NCBI GenBank assembly: GCA_045128275.1
Contig: JBGVRH010000023.1
Span: forward strand, 1-12,428
Origin: CAMEON01 sp045128275
Lineage (GTDB): Bacteria > Bacillota > Clostridia > Oscillospirales > CAG-272
Length of the DNA: 12,428 bases
Direction: 5' to 3'
The translations under genes and the position numbers were made by a program. Below, one piece after another: positions 5,457 through 12,209 of this stretch. The notes under the pieces are model-generated. The model was given only the letters and a program-made list of their open reading frames with translations. It ran no database searches and had not been told where the DNA came from. The stretch's first letter is position 1. Every line of letters starts with the position of its first letter.

Positions 5457-6881
5457 TTACAGATTGTAGTACTTATCGAACTCGGCGGGATGGGGGATCT
5501 TGGACAGCTCGGCGCACTCGGCCCGCTTGTTCTTGATGAAGTTCTTCAAGAGCTCCTCGGGGAAGACGCCGCCTACGGTCAGGTAGTCGTGGTCGGCCTC
5601 CAGGGCGTCCAGGGCCTCGGGGAGGCTGGTGGGCAGACCCTTGAGCTTGGCCTTCTCCTCGTCGGAGAGGTGGTAGAGGTTGAAGTCGTAGGGACCCCAG
5701 CCCTCGGCGTGGGGGTCGATCTTGTTCTTGATGCCGTCCAGACCCGCCATGAGGATGGCGGCGTAGCAGAAGTAGGGATTGCAGGTGGCGTCGGGGTTGC
5801 GGAGCTCGAAGCGGCGCTTGTCGGGGCTCTTGGCGTAGGCGGGGATGCGGATGACCGCGCTACGGTTGGAGGTGGCGTAGCCCACGGTGACGGGGGCCTC
5901 AAAGCCGGGGACCAGACGCTTGAAGGAGTTGGTGGAGGGGTTGGTCAGAGCGCAGAGGGAGGCGATGTGCTTCAGGAGTCCGCCCATGAAGTAGTGGGCG
6001 GTCTCGGACAGGTGGGCGTAGCCGTTGTCATCCGAGAAAACGGGCTGACCGTCCTTGAAGAGGAGCATATGGACGTGCATACCGCTGCCTGCCTCGCCGT
6101 AGATGGGCTTGGGCATGAAGGTGGCGGTCTTGCCGTACTTCAGCGCGGTGTTGTGGATGATATACTTGATCTGCATGGTGGCGTCGGCCATGTGGACCAC
6201 CTCACCCAGCTGGGGCTCGATCTCGAACTGGCCCGAAGCAGCCACCTCGGGGTGGTGGTAGTTGATCTCGATGCCCATGTCCTTCATGAGCATGCACATC
6301 TCACTGCGGCACTCGTAGGAGATATCGAAGGGCTTGGCGATGTGGTAATTCTTCTGCTTGGGGACGACTACACCAAGGCCCTCGGTGGCGCTGTTCCAGT
6401 AGGACTGCTTGGCATCCACGGTGGCAGAGACCTCACGGCCGCTGACCTCCCAGCCCACGTTGTCGAAGAGGTAGAACTCGAACTCGGGGAGGATCTTCAT
6501 CTCGTCGGCCACACCGCTGTCCTTCATGTACTGCACGGCCGCGCGGATGATGTTGCGGGGGTACTGGGGCAGGGGGCGGTTCTCGGGGGTGTCGATGATC
6601 ATGGCGTTACCCGTCATGGACAGGGTGGGGATGGAGCAGAAGGGGTCGATGACGGCGGTGTCGGGGTCGGGAATGAAGACCATGTCGCTCTTCTCCACCA
6701 CGGCGTAGCCGTAGTTGGATGCGTCAAAGCCGATGCCGCTCTTCATGGTGTCCTCGGAGAAGTTTTCGGCGGGAATGGTGACGTGACGGTACTGGCCGTT
6801 GATATCCACCATTTTGAAGTCCACCATCTTGATGCCCTGCTCCTTGATGAGAGCAAGGATATCCTGTACGCTCTTTGCCAT
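5457..6881 (-). CDS. glnA: Glutamine synthetase, type I
   Basis: This 474-aa protein makes glutamine from glutamate, ammonia and ATP in the cytoplasm; type I enzymes are dodecamers. The N-terminal beta-grasp domain spans about 16-97. The catalytic core shows the metal/glutamate-site strand LPEFEFYLFD (131-140), GSGMHVHMLLF (265-275), the nucleotide/phosphate segment NSFKRLVPGFEAP (318-330) with NRSAVIRIP (339-347), and RRFELRNPDATCNPY (356-370) leading into LMAGLDGIKNKI. NLYHL (401-405) places a Tyr (403) where enterobacterial enzymes are adenylylated. Together with the length (about 30 residues over the roughly 444-aa alpha type) and the extra block around 141-185, this is closer to the beta-type layout. 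No adenylyltransferase gene is in the window, so regulation is open. The ATG at 6881 has AAGGGGA upstream and a promoter at 6961-6989. Confidence 0.97.
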   Translation of the reverse strand: MAKSVQDILALIKEQGIKMVDFKMVDINGQYRHVTIPAENFSEDTMKSGIGFDASNYGYAVVEKSDMVFIPDPDTAVIDPFCSIPTLSMTGNAMIIDTPENRPLPQYPRNIIRAAVQYMKDSGVADEMKILPEFEFYLFDNVGWEVSGREVSATVDAKQSYWNSATEGLGVVVPKQKNYHIAKPFDISYECRSEMCMLMKDMGIEINYHHPEVAASGQFEIEPQLGEVVHMADATMQIKYIIHNTALKYGKTATFMPKPIYGEAGSGMHVHMLLFKDGQPVFSDDNGYAHLSETAHYFMGGLLKHIASLCALTNPSTNSFKRLVPGFEAPVTVGYATSNRSAVIRIPAYAKSPDKRRFELRNPDATCNPYFCYAAILMAGLDGIKNKIDPHAEGWGPYDFNLYHLSDEEKAKLKGLPTSLPEALDALEADHDYLTVGGVFPEELLKNFIKNKRAECAELSKIPHPAEFDKYYNL

Positions 6882-6912
6882 TATTTTGTTCCCCTTTCAT
6901 GAGTGAAGGATC

Positions 6913-6940
6913 TCTTACGAGGAAAAGCCCTTTCGTAAGA
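6913..6940 (-). promoter_or_regulatory. Hairpin in the glnA 5' leader
   Basis: The predicted leader is about 70 bases. In it, TCTTACGA (6913-6920) pairs perfectly with TCGTAAGA (6933-6940), an 8-bp stem with a 12-base loop. It lies between the start site and the ribosome binding site. It does not show the paired hexaloop hairpins of ANTAR targets, nor a motif I can assign to a glutamine riboswitch. It may act as a simple stability or translation element. Confidence 0.45.
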
Positions 6941-6960
6941 TGAAAAATTTTTACAGGTAC

Positions 6961-6989
6961 ATTATAGCACAAACCCGGAGAGAAATCAA
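6961..6989 (-). promoter_or_regulatory. Extended -10 promoter for glnA
   Basis: On the minus strand: -35 TTGATT (6984-6989), a 17-base spacer ending TGTGC, and a perfect -10 TATAAT (6961-6966). TGC before the -10 fits the extended TGn motif. No obvious GlnR-type inverted repeat overlaps it. Confidence 0.87.
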
Positions 6990-7065
6990 GGTTTTTGAAA
7001 AAAAAGAGGGGAAACGCGGCATTTTTTCAACGGCTCACGGTCGGCGCCGGTACGCAAAGGCATGG

Positions 7066-7093
7066 AAAAAGGAGCCCTTTGACCGGCTCCTTT
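7066..7093 (-). terminator. Intrinsic terminator of the peroxiredoxin unit
   Basis: AAAGGAGCC (7068-7076) pairs with GGCTCCTTT (7085-7093) across an 8-base loop. On the minus strand the stem ends in U5 (7070-7066). It lies 27 bases after the peroxiredoxin stop. Confidence 0.8.
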
Positions 7094-7120
7094 GTCTGTT
7101 GGGATGTGCTTGTCCTTGTA

Positions 7121-7579
7121 TCAGGCGCCCAGCATGGCCAGAATCTCCGCCGCGTTGGTATCGGGCTTGACCTTGGGCATAACAGCGGCAATATTCCCCT
7201 CCTCGTCAATGAGGAAGGTGGTACGCACCACGCCCATGCCAACCTTGCCCGCCATCTTCTTTTCCTGCCATACCCCATAGGCCTCGATGGCCACGCGGTC
7301 GGGGTCAGCGAGGAGGATGAAGGGGAGACCGTACTTCTCGGCGAATTTGACGTGGGAGGCCACGCTGTCCTTGCTGATGCCGATGACGGTGATGCCCCGC
7401 CTCTCAAACTCGCCGTAGCTTTGGGCGAAGGCGCAGGCCTGGCGGGTACAGCCGGGGGTGTTGTCCTTGGGGTAGAAGTAGACCACAACCTTACGGCCGC
7501 GGAGGGAGGACAGGGTGACGGGGTTGCCGTCCTTGTCGGGGAGGGTGAAGTCGGGGGCTTTCATGCCGATCTCTAACAT
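7121..7579 (-). CDS. bcp: Thioredoxin-dependent peroxiredoxin (BCP/PrxQ)
   Basis: This 152-aa cytosolic peroxidase reduces hydrogen peroxide and organic hydroperoxides and is recycled by thioredoxin. The thioredoxin-fold start MLEIGMKAPDFTLPD is typical. The active-site segment YPKDNTPGCTRQAC (36-49) contains Thr41, the peroxidatic Cys44 and a second Cys49 in the CX4C spacing of PrxQ/BCP enzymes, where it acts as the resolving cysteine. Arg119 in VVRTTFLID (117-125) is the expected active-site arginine. The length matches the family. AAAGGAG precedes the ATG. It starts 29 bases after the flavin-binding protein gene at 7609-8085 and is followed by a terminator, so the two form a bicistronic unit with a shared redox theme. 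Confidence 0.95.
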   Translation of the reverse strand: MLEIGMKAPDFTLPDKDGNPVTLSSLRGRKVVVYFYPKDNTPGCTRQACAFAQSYGEFERRGITVIGISKDSVASHVKFAEKYGLPFILLADPDRVAIEAYGVWQEKKMAGKVGMGVVRTTFLIDEEGNIAAVMPKVKPDTNAAEILAMLGA

Positions 7580-7608
7580 GGTAATTCTCCTTTATAGGTC
7601 AGTATTTT

Positions 7609-8085
7609 TCAGGATTCGTTGACCAGCTTGCCGCAAATATGCTCGGGGGTGAGCTTGAGCAGCAGGGTGGCCTTTACGGAGCTTTTCAGTTCCTTTTGAA
7701 TGTACTCTTCATCGTTGGTGAATTTGTAGCACAGGGGGGTGACCAGGCGCGCCACCTCGTCGGGGTCGTCGATGATCTCCACGCGGCCGAAGACCACCAC
7801 CGAGCGGACGTTCAGTGCCCACTCTCCTTCCCGTCTGTAGCCTTCGTCGTACACGCAGAAGGAAACCATGTCGCAGGCCCGCAGAGCATCCAATCGGTGC
7901 CCCTTCCGACCGCAGTGGAAGTAGATACAGCCGTCCTCCTCGCAGTAGTAGTGATTCATGGGGGTACCGTAGGGGTAGCCGTTCTCCCCCAGCACCGACA
8001 GGACTCCGCGGGTCTCGGTCTTGAGAAGCTCCACGCAGGCCTCGGGGGAGAGCTGTTGCTTTTTACGGGTAAGGTCTCGGAACAT
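7609..8085 (-). CDS. Pyridoxamine 5'-phosphate oxidase-like flavoprotein (NimA-related)
   Basis: This 158-aa protein has the split-barrel FMN-binding fold. It begins MFRDLTRKKQQLS, the usual opening of the NimA-like branch. Next come RGVLSVLGENGYPYGTPMNHYY (26-47), the strands that bind flavin, then CIYFHCGRKGHRLDAL (53-68) and a DMVSFCVYD strand (72-80). SVVVFGRVEIIDD (95-107) forms the later barrel strands. Some relatives reduce nitroimidazoles, while many are uncharacterised FMN or haem proteins, so substrate and resistance phenotype cannot be read here. The open frame extends 20 codons further upstream. The ATG at 8085 was preferred because GGAAAGGA lies just before it and the upstream ATG would start at the promoter's -10. 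It is transcribed ahead of bcp. Confidence 0.88.
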   Translation of the reverse strand: MFRDLTRKKQQLSPEACVELLKTETRGVLSVLGENGYPYGTPMNHYYCEEDGCIYFHCGRKGHRLDALRACDMVSFCVYDEGYRREGEWALNVRSVVVFGRVEIIDDPDEVARLVTPLCYKFTNDEEYIQKELKSSVKATLLLKLTPEHICGKLVNES

Positions 8086-8135
8086 GGGGCATCCTTTCCG
8101 ACGGGTGGCCGTCTCGGGGAATCGTCTTTTTGTAT

Positions 8136-8164
8136 ATTGTACCACATTTCGGGCAGAATTGCAA
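8136..8164 (-). promoter_or_regulatory. Promoter for the flavoprotein-bcp unit
   Basis: On the minus strand: -35 TTGCAA (8159-8164), a 17-base spacer ending TGTGG, and -10 TACAAT (8136-8141). The extended TGG precedes the -10. Its -35 box lies 44 bases from that of the divergent rpsF promoter. Confidence 0.8.
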
Positions 8165-8208
8165 GATGTTTTTGATCAAGAGCGCATAGGTTATTTTTTG
8201 AAAAAGTC

Positions 8209-8237
8209 TTGACAAGAGAGGAGATTTGTGGTATAAT
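8209..8237 (+). promoter_or_regulatory. Extended -10 promoter for rpsF-ssb-rpsR
   Basis: This is a perfect consensus: TTGACA (8209-8214), 17 bases ending TGTGG, TATAAT (8232-8237). It also has the extended TGn. Transcription should start near 8244, consistent with a strong ribosomal-protein promoter. Confidence 0.93.
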
Positions 8238-8245
8238 GTTTCCTC

Positions 8246-8302
8246 GGTACGGACTGCCATCGCGCGTCCGTCTCCTTACCGCGTCAAATACGAGGGCGCG
8301 GT
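8246..8302 (+). promoter_or_regulatory. Structured rpsF leader, candidate S6:S18 autoregulatory element
   Basis: The roughly 85-base leader can form a stem CGGAC (8250-8254) / GTCCG (8266-8270). The flanking GGTA (8246-8249) pairs with TACC (8277-8280), leaving a six-base bulge TCTCCT. A second stem ACCGCG (8278-8283) / CGCGGT (8297-8302) overlaps the TACC, so the outer pairing and the second stem exclude each other. S6:S18 binding to its own leader is established in many bacteria. The match to that motif is inferred from position and the CCG-containing bulge region, not from a covariance model. Confidence 0.5.
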
Positions 8303-8328
8303 CTGATGTCCATAAGGAGGTAATAAAC

Positions 8329-8709
8329 ATGGAGATCATCAAGAATTTTTATGAGAGCATGTTCATCGTCGACGTCACCGACGGTGAGGACGCTGTCAAG
8401 GCCTCTGTCGAGAAGTTCGTCGGTCTGATCACCGAGAACGCCGAGACCGTGTACGAGGTCAACGAGTGGGGCAAGCGCCGCCTGGCATACCCCATCAACG
8501 ACAAGCCCGAGGGCTACTACGTCGTTGTCACTTTCAAGGGCAACCCCGACTTCCCCGCTGAGTTCGAGCGTCTGTGCAAGATCGACGAGAGCATTCTGCG
8601 TTCTATGGTCATTCGCCTGGAGAACGAGCCCACCGTCAAGGCTGCCGAGCCCGTGGTTGAGGAGACCGCTCCCGCTGCTGAGGAGACTCCCGCTGCCGAC
8701 GCTGAGTAA
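8329..8709 (+). CDS. rpsF: 30S ribosomal protein S6
   Basis: This 126-aa protein binds S18 on the platform of the small ribosomal subunit. The start MEIIKNFYESMFIVD matches the S6 N-terminal strand. EWGKRRLAYPINDKPEGYYVV (46-66) is the most conserved block of the family, and the fold ends near LENEP (96-100). Residues 101-126 form an Ala/Glu/Pro-rich acidic tail ending EETPAADAE, longer than the minimal protein of about 95-100 residues but common in related Clostridia. The frame is open 40 codons upstream, through the promoter. AAGGAGG (8314-8320), 8 bases before the ATG at 8329, fixes the start. It is first in the conserved rpsF-ssb-rpsR operon. Confidence 0.97.
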   Translation: MEIIKNFYESMFIVDVTDGEDAVKASVEKFVGLITENAETVYEVNEWGKRRLAYPINDKPEGYYVVVTFKGNPDFPAEFERLCKIDESILRSMVIRLENEPTVKAAEPVVEETAPAAEETPAADAE

Positions 8710-8746
8710 TCCATCCCCCTGATTCATTCGAAAAGGAGGTTTTGGT

Positions 8747-9208
8747 ATGTCCCTCAATCTGAACAAGGTGACTCTCGCAGGCCGTTTGACGGCTGATCCC
8801 GAGCTGAAGCAGACCCAGAGCGGTGTCTCGCTCGTAACCTTCAGCCTGGCAGTCAATCGCCGTTTCCAGTCCCGCGACTCCCAGCAACAGCAGCCCGAGG
8901 CTGATTTCTTCCGCATCACCGCATGGCGCAATACCGCCGAGTTCATTGCGAAGTTTTTCCGCAAGGGCTCCGCTATCTGCATTTGCGGTAGCATCCAGAA
9001 CCGCAATTGGACCGACCAGAACGGTCAAAAGCACTATATGACCGATATCGTGGCCGACGAGGCCTACTTCGTGGAGAACCGCAACAGCCAGGACAGCCAG
9101 TCCGGCTACGGTGCCCCCGACGCCTACTCGACCCCCGCTTACTCGACCGCGCAGAGCAGCGCGCCCAAGTTCGAGGAGATCAAGACCGACGACGACCTTC
9201 CCTTCTAA
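8747..9208 (+). CDS. ssb: Single-stranded DNA-binding protein
   Basis: This 153-aa SSB coats single-stranded DNA in replication, recombination and repair. The OB fold spans about 1-110: LNKVTLAGRLTADPELKQT (4-22), VSLVTFSLAVNRRF (27-40), DFFRITAWRNTAEFIAKFF (53-71) and the later strands GSAICICGSIQNRNW (74-88). A Gln/Ser/Tyr/Pro-rich disordered linker (111-145) leads to the acidic tip DDDLPF, the standard docking peptide for SSB partner proteins. AAAAGGAGG (8731-8739) lies 7 bases before the ATG. The QQQQ tract (46-49) sits in a loop of the OB fold and is slightly unusual. It lies 37 bases after rpsF and 56 bases before rpsR. As the only SSB in the ribosomal operon it is likely the housekeeping copy. 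Confidence 0.97.
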   Translation: MSLNLNKVTLAGRLTADPELKQTQSGVSLVTFSLAVNRRFQSRDSQQQQPEADFFRITAWRNTAEFIAKFFRKGSAICICGSIQNRNWTDQNGQKHYMTDIVADEAYFVENRNSQDSQSGYGAPDAYSTPAYSTAQSSAPKFEEIKTDDDLPF

Positions 9209-9264
9209 GCTACTGACAGGGTTTGAGAACGCCGTCCCCACAAAATTTATTGGAGGATAGAACC

Positions 9265-9519
9265 ATGACTGAGAATACCAACGCTCGTCCTGCCCGCCCC
9301 TTCGTGCGCGGCAAGAGAAAGAAGGTCTGCATTTTCTGCGCAGACAAGGTCGACTTCATCGACTACAAGGATTCCAACAAGCTCCGCAAGTTCATCAGCG
9401 AGCGCGGCAAGATCCTGCCCCGCCGTATGACCGGTACCTGCGCTAAGCACCAGAGAGAGGTTCAGGTCGCTATCAAGCGCGCCCGCAACGTCGCTCTGCT
9501 GCCCTACATCGCTGACTAA
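9265..9519 (+). CDS. rpsR: 30S ribosomal protein S18
   Basis: This 84-aa S18 pairs with S6 on the 30S platform. KKVCIFCADK (19-28) with CAKHQRE (59-65) gives Cys22, Cys25, Cys59 and His62, a complete zinc-binding set, so this is the zinc-containing form of S18. IDYKDSNKLRKFISERGKILPRR (32-54) and AIKRARNVALLPY (69-81) are the conserved rRNA-binding parts. The open frame reaches 14 codons upstream. TGGAGGA (9251-9257) before the ATG at 9265 sets the start. It is last in the operon and followed by a strong terminator. rplI does not follow, unlike in some Gammaproteobacterial operons. Confidence 0.97.
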   Translation: MTENTNARPARPFVRGKRKKVCIFCADKVDFIDYKDSNKLRKFISERGKILPRRMTGTCAKHQREVQVAIKRARNVALLPYIAD

Positions 9520-9537
9520 TATCGGCGCATGAGAAAG

Positions 9538-9578
9538 ACCGCCTGACCCCGAATGAGGGACAGGCGGTTTTTCTTTTT
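9538..9578 (+). terminator. Terminator of rpsF-ssb-rpsR
   Basis: ACCGCCTG (9538-9545) pairs with CAGGCGGT (9561-9568). Further CCC/GGG pairing inside the loop is possible. A T-rich run with one C follows (9568-9578). Confidence 0.92.
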
Positions 9579-9602
9579 CATTGGTCAAGTGTTTTCCCCA
9601 TG

Positions 9603-9631
9603 TTGACAAATCCATCATTTCAAGGTATAAT
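9603..9631 (+). promoter_or_regulatory. Promoter for the DUF362/ferredoxin gene
   Basis: TTGACA (9603-9608) and TATAAT (9626-9631) are separated by 17 bases, a perfect consensus on both boxes. The leader is about 27 bases. Confidence 0.92.
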
Positions 9632-9664
9632 GTAATCATAGAAATCCCCCCAAGGAGGCGCCCT

Positions 9665-10843
9665 ATGAGCCGCATCAACTTCTCCCCCGACTCCCCCGTG
9701 GTCATGACCCCCTGTGAAAGCTACGATGAAGCCACCGTCAAATCCGCTCTGGAGGCGGTGCTGGCTCCCATAGGGGGCCTTGACTGGGTGCGTGAGGGCA
9801 TGACCGTGGGCATCAAGGCCAATCTGGTGTCGGCCATGAAGCCCGAGGAGTGCGCTACCACCCACCCATCCCTGCTCTGCGCTCTGACCGAGATGCTGCG
9901 CTCCCGAGGAGCACGTGTCATCATCGGTGACTCCCCCGGCGGGGTCTACACCGCGGCCTTCGTGAACCACGTGTACAGCGCGGCGGGGCTTGCGGCCTGC
10001 GAGGCGGCGGGTGCGGAGCTGAACCGCGATCTCGGCGTGGCGGATACCCACTTCCCCGAGGCTCACGTGCTGAAGAGCTTCACCTATACCGCCTGGCTGG
10101 ACACCTGCGACGCGGTCATCGACTTCTGCAAGCTGAAGTCCCACGGCATGATGGGCATGAGCGCGGCGGCCAAGAATCTCTTCGGGGTCATCCCCGGTAC
10201 CATGAAGCCCGAATACCACTTCCGCTTCCCCGACATGAGAGATTTCGCCCGCATGCTGGTGGATATCAACGACTACTTTGCGGATAAGGTCAAGCTCACT
10301 CTGGTGGATGCCGTGGAGGGCATGGAGGGCAACGGCCCCACCAAGGGAACTCCCCGCCACATCGGTGTCCTGCTTGCCTCGGCCTCTCCCCACACCGCTG
10401 ACGTGATCTGCGCCCGCCTCATCGGCCTGTCGGAGGACGCCGTCCCCACCCTCCAGGCCGCCCGCGAGCGGGGACTCTTGCCCGATGCGGTCACGCTGAT
10501 CTCCACCGTCCCCGACAAGGGCGCGGAGGACTTTGCCGTCTCGGATTTCGAGCACGTAGCGGTGCGCCGCGGGCATCTCTTCACCTCCAAGGGAAGGCTG
10601 GTCAGCAAGGTGCTGGAGAAGCTCCTGGATTCCCGCCCCAAGCTGAGGGAGAGCGAGTGTGTAGGCTGCGCCAAATGCGCAAACATCTGCCCCGCAGGGG
10701 CCATCGTCATGGAGAACAAGAAGGCGGTCATTCACCGTGACAAATGCATCCGCTGCTTCTGCTGTCAGGAGTTCTGCCCCACGGGAGCCATGAAGGTGAA
10801 GCGCACCCTCATCGCGCGGATCCTGGTCAGGAGCAAGAAATAA
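9665..10843 (+). CDS. DUF362 protein with C-terminal 2x[4Fe-4S] ferredoxin domain
   Basis: This 392-aa protein has an N-terminal DUF362 domain (about 10-305). Its blocks are VGIKANLVSAMKPEECATTHP (48-68), GARVIIGDSPGG (82-93), LKSHGMMGMSAAAKNLFGVIPG (157-178) and LVDAVEGMEGNGPTKGTP (213-230). The C-terminal part carries two cluster motifs: CVGCAKCANICP (Cys332, 335, 338, 342) and CIRCFCCQEFCP (Cys361, 364, 367, 371), typical of a bacterial-type 2x[4Fe-4S] ferredoxin. The fusion is widespread in anaerobes, but its substrate is not known to me; an electron-transfer or iron-sulfur enzyme role in the cytosol is inferred. The tail VKRTLIARILVRSKK is basic. The frame is open upstream, but AAGGAGG (9652-9658) and the promoter fix the ATG at 9665. 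It is monocistronic. Confidence 0.92.
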   Translation: MSRINFSPDSPVVMTPCESYDEATVKSALEAVLAPIGGLDWVREGMTVGIKANLVSAMKPEECATTHPSLLCALTEMLRSRGARVIIGDSPGGVYTAAFVNHVYSAAGLAACEAAGAELNRDLGVADTHFPEAHVLKSFTYTAWLDTCDAVIDFCKLKSHGMMGMSAAAKNLFGVIPGTMKPEYHFRFPDMRDFARMLVDINDYFADKVKLTLVDAVEGMEGNGPTKGTPRHIGVLLASASPHTADVICARLIGLSEDAVPTLQAARERGLLPDAVTLISTVPDKGAEDFAVSDFEHVAVRRGHLFTSKGRLVSKVLEKLLDSRPKLRESECVGCAKCANICPAGAIVMENKKAVIHRDKCIRCFCCQEFCPTGAMKVKRTLIARILVRSKK

Positions 10844-10850
10844 TGGAAAT

Positions 10851-10894
10851 ACCCCCGAGGATGCCTTGTACATGGCTTCCTCGGGGGTGTTTTT
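10851..10894 (+). terminator. Terminator after the DUF362 gene
   Basis: An 11-bp perfect stem pairs ACCCCCGAGGA (10851-10861) with TCCTCGGGGGT (10878-10888). The loop can pair further (GCC/GGC). G and T5 (10890-10894) follow. On the minus strand only a weak ATTT tail is present, so it may assist rarA termination poorly. Confidence 0.9.
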
Positions 10895-10930
10895 GTGCTT
10901 ATTTTGTCTGTGTTTTGCGTTTTGGAGGGA

Positions 10931-12166
10931 TCACTTACCGCCCTTGATCTTCTCCCAATACGCCGCGGCGGCCTGCTCGGTCTTGTTGGGACAGGGCTCG
11001 TAATAGTGCTTTCCCACCAGATCGTCGGGAAGATACTGCTGCTCCACGTAGTGGTTCGGGTACTCATGGGGGTACTTATAGCCCTTGAACAGGGGGCTTT
11101 GGAGGTGAGTCGGGATATTGACTCCCTTGCCTGCCTCTACGTCCGTCATGGCGGCATGGAGGGCGTTGTAGGCGGAATTGGACTTGGGAGAGGTAGCCAG
11201 CAGCATGGCGGCGTGGATCAGGGGGATCTGCGCCTCGGGCATGCCCAACTCTCTGGCCGACTCACAGCAGGCGCGGACGATGGCGGCGGCTTGGGGGTAA
11301 GCCAGGCCGATATCCTCCGAGGCGATGACCTGAAGGCGGCGAATGAGGGGGAACATCTCCCCCAGGGAGAGCATCTTGGCCACGTAGAAGGCGGTGGCAT
11401 CGGGATCCGAGCCGCGGATGGACTTTTGCAGACAGCCCAAGAGGTCGTAGTGAGTGTCCTCGTTGAAGTTGCCTACTCCCGTATCAAAGGCGGCGATATG
11501 CTCGGCCTTGATCTCGGCATTCGGCTCAAAGCCCGCAGTAAAGTAGGCGTTCTCCAGAAGGCCCACGGCACGGCGGACGTCGCCTCCCGCCCCCTCGGCC
11601 AGGGCCAGCCCCACCTTGTCGGAGATGGCGGTGGAGGTACCGCCCTGGTCGTTGAGGTGAGCCAGGGCGCGGCGGAGCATCTTCAGCACCTCGGCGGGGG
11701 GGACGGGCTTGAACTCAAAAAGGGAGGAGCGGGAGATGATGGCGTTGTAGACGTAAAAATGGGGATTCTCGGTGGTGGAGGCGATGAGGGTGATGCGGCC
11801 GTCCTCCATGTATTCCAGAAGGGACTGCTGCTGCTTGCGGTTGAAGTACTGGATCTCGTCCAGGTAAAGGAGGATGCCGTTGGATCCGAACATTCCCTCG
11901 GTCTGGGCCAGGATATCCTTGACATCCTGGAGAGAGGCGGTGGTGGCGTTGAGCTTATGGAACTCCATCCCCGACTGAGCGGCGATCACCGAGGCGGCGG
12001 TGGTCTTGCCCGTACCGGGAGGGCCGAAGAAGATCATATTGGTCATGCGGCCTGCCTCCACCATGCGGCGGAGGACACCGTTCTTACCGAACAGGTGGGT
12101 CTGGCCTACGATATCGTCCATGGTCTTGGGACGCAGGGCATCGGCCAGGGGAGCGTTGTGTGTCAT
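10931..12166 (-). CDS. rarA: Replication-associated recombination protein A (AAA+ ATPase)
   Basis: This 411-aa protein is a RarA/MgsA/WRNIP1-type AAA+ ATPase, a clamp-loader relative that acts at stalled replication forks in the cytosol and is known to interact with SSB in other bacteria. It shows PLADALRPKTMDDIVGQTHL (6-25), Walker A GPPGTGKT (48-55), Walker B LLYLDEIQYFN (99-109), sensor 1 ASTTENP (129-135), the arginine-finger region SRSSLFEF (145-152) and sensor 2 GDVRRAVGLLE (195-205). The C-terminal part carries the family's tetramerisation region with IASEDIGLAYP (281-291) and LLATSPKSNSAY (322-333), ending in HYVEQQYLP (372-380). DEIQYFN replaces the more common DEIHRFN. The frame is open 24 codons upstream. 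AAAGGAAG before the ATG at 12166 and the promoter at 12210-12238 set the start. It is convergent with the DUF362 gene. Confidence 0.96.
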   Translation of the reverse strand: MTHNAPLADALRPKTMDDIVGQTHLFGKNGVLRRMVEAGRMTNMIFFGPPGTGKTTAASVIAAQSGMEFHKLNATTASLQDVKDILAQTEGMFGSNGILLYLDEIQYFNRKQQQSLLEYMEDGRITLIASTTENPHFYVYNAIISRSSLFEFKPVPPAEVLKMLRRALAHLNDQGGTSTAISDKVGLALAEGAGGDVRRAVGLLENAYFTAGFEPNAEIKAEHIAAFDTGVGNFNEDTHYDLLGCLQKSIRGSDPDATAFYVAKMLSLGEMFPLIRRLQVIASEDIGLAYPQAAAIVRACCESARELGMPEAQIPLIHAAMLLATSPKSNSAYNALHAAMTDVEAGKGVNIPTHLQSPLFKGYKYPHEYPNHYVEQQYLPDDLVGKHYYEPCPNKTEQAAAAYWEKIKGGK

Positions 12167-12209
12167 GGTGCTTCCTTTCCCGCCGCTTGGGCGGTCTGAT
12201 TCTCCCTTT

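Noticed and set aside
5259..6902. A 547-codon open frame on the plus strand opposite glnA, and similar long frames opposite the beta-helix gene, rarA, the DUF362 gene and the GH109-like gene
   Set aside because: Their translations are low-complexity (Val/Gly/Leu/His/Asp-rich), have no ribosome binding site or motif, and follow from the strong third-position G/C bias of the real genes on the other strand.
6882..6955. ANTAR target or glutamine riboswitch before glnA
   Set aside because: Only one hairpin with a 12-base loop is seen. The dual hexaloop hairpins of ANTAR sites and the conserved core of glutamine riboswitches are not evident.
8086..8145. Upstream ATG (8145) for the flavoprotein, adding 20 residues
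   Set aside because: That ATG lies at the promoter's -10 box, upstream of the expected transcription start, and the family normally begins at MFRDLTRKKQ.
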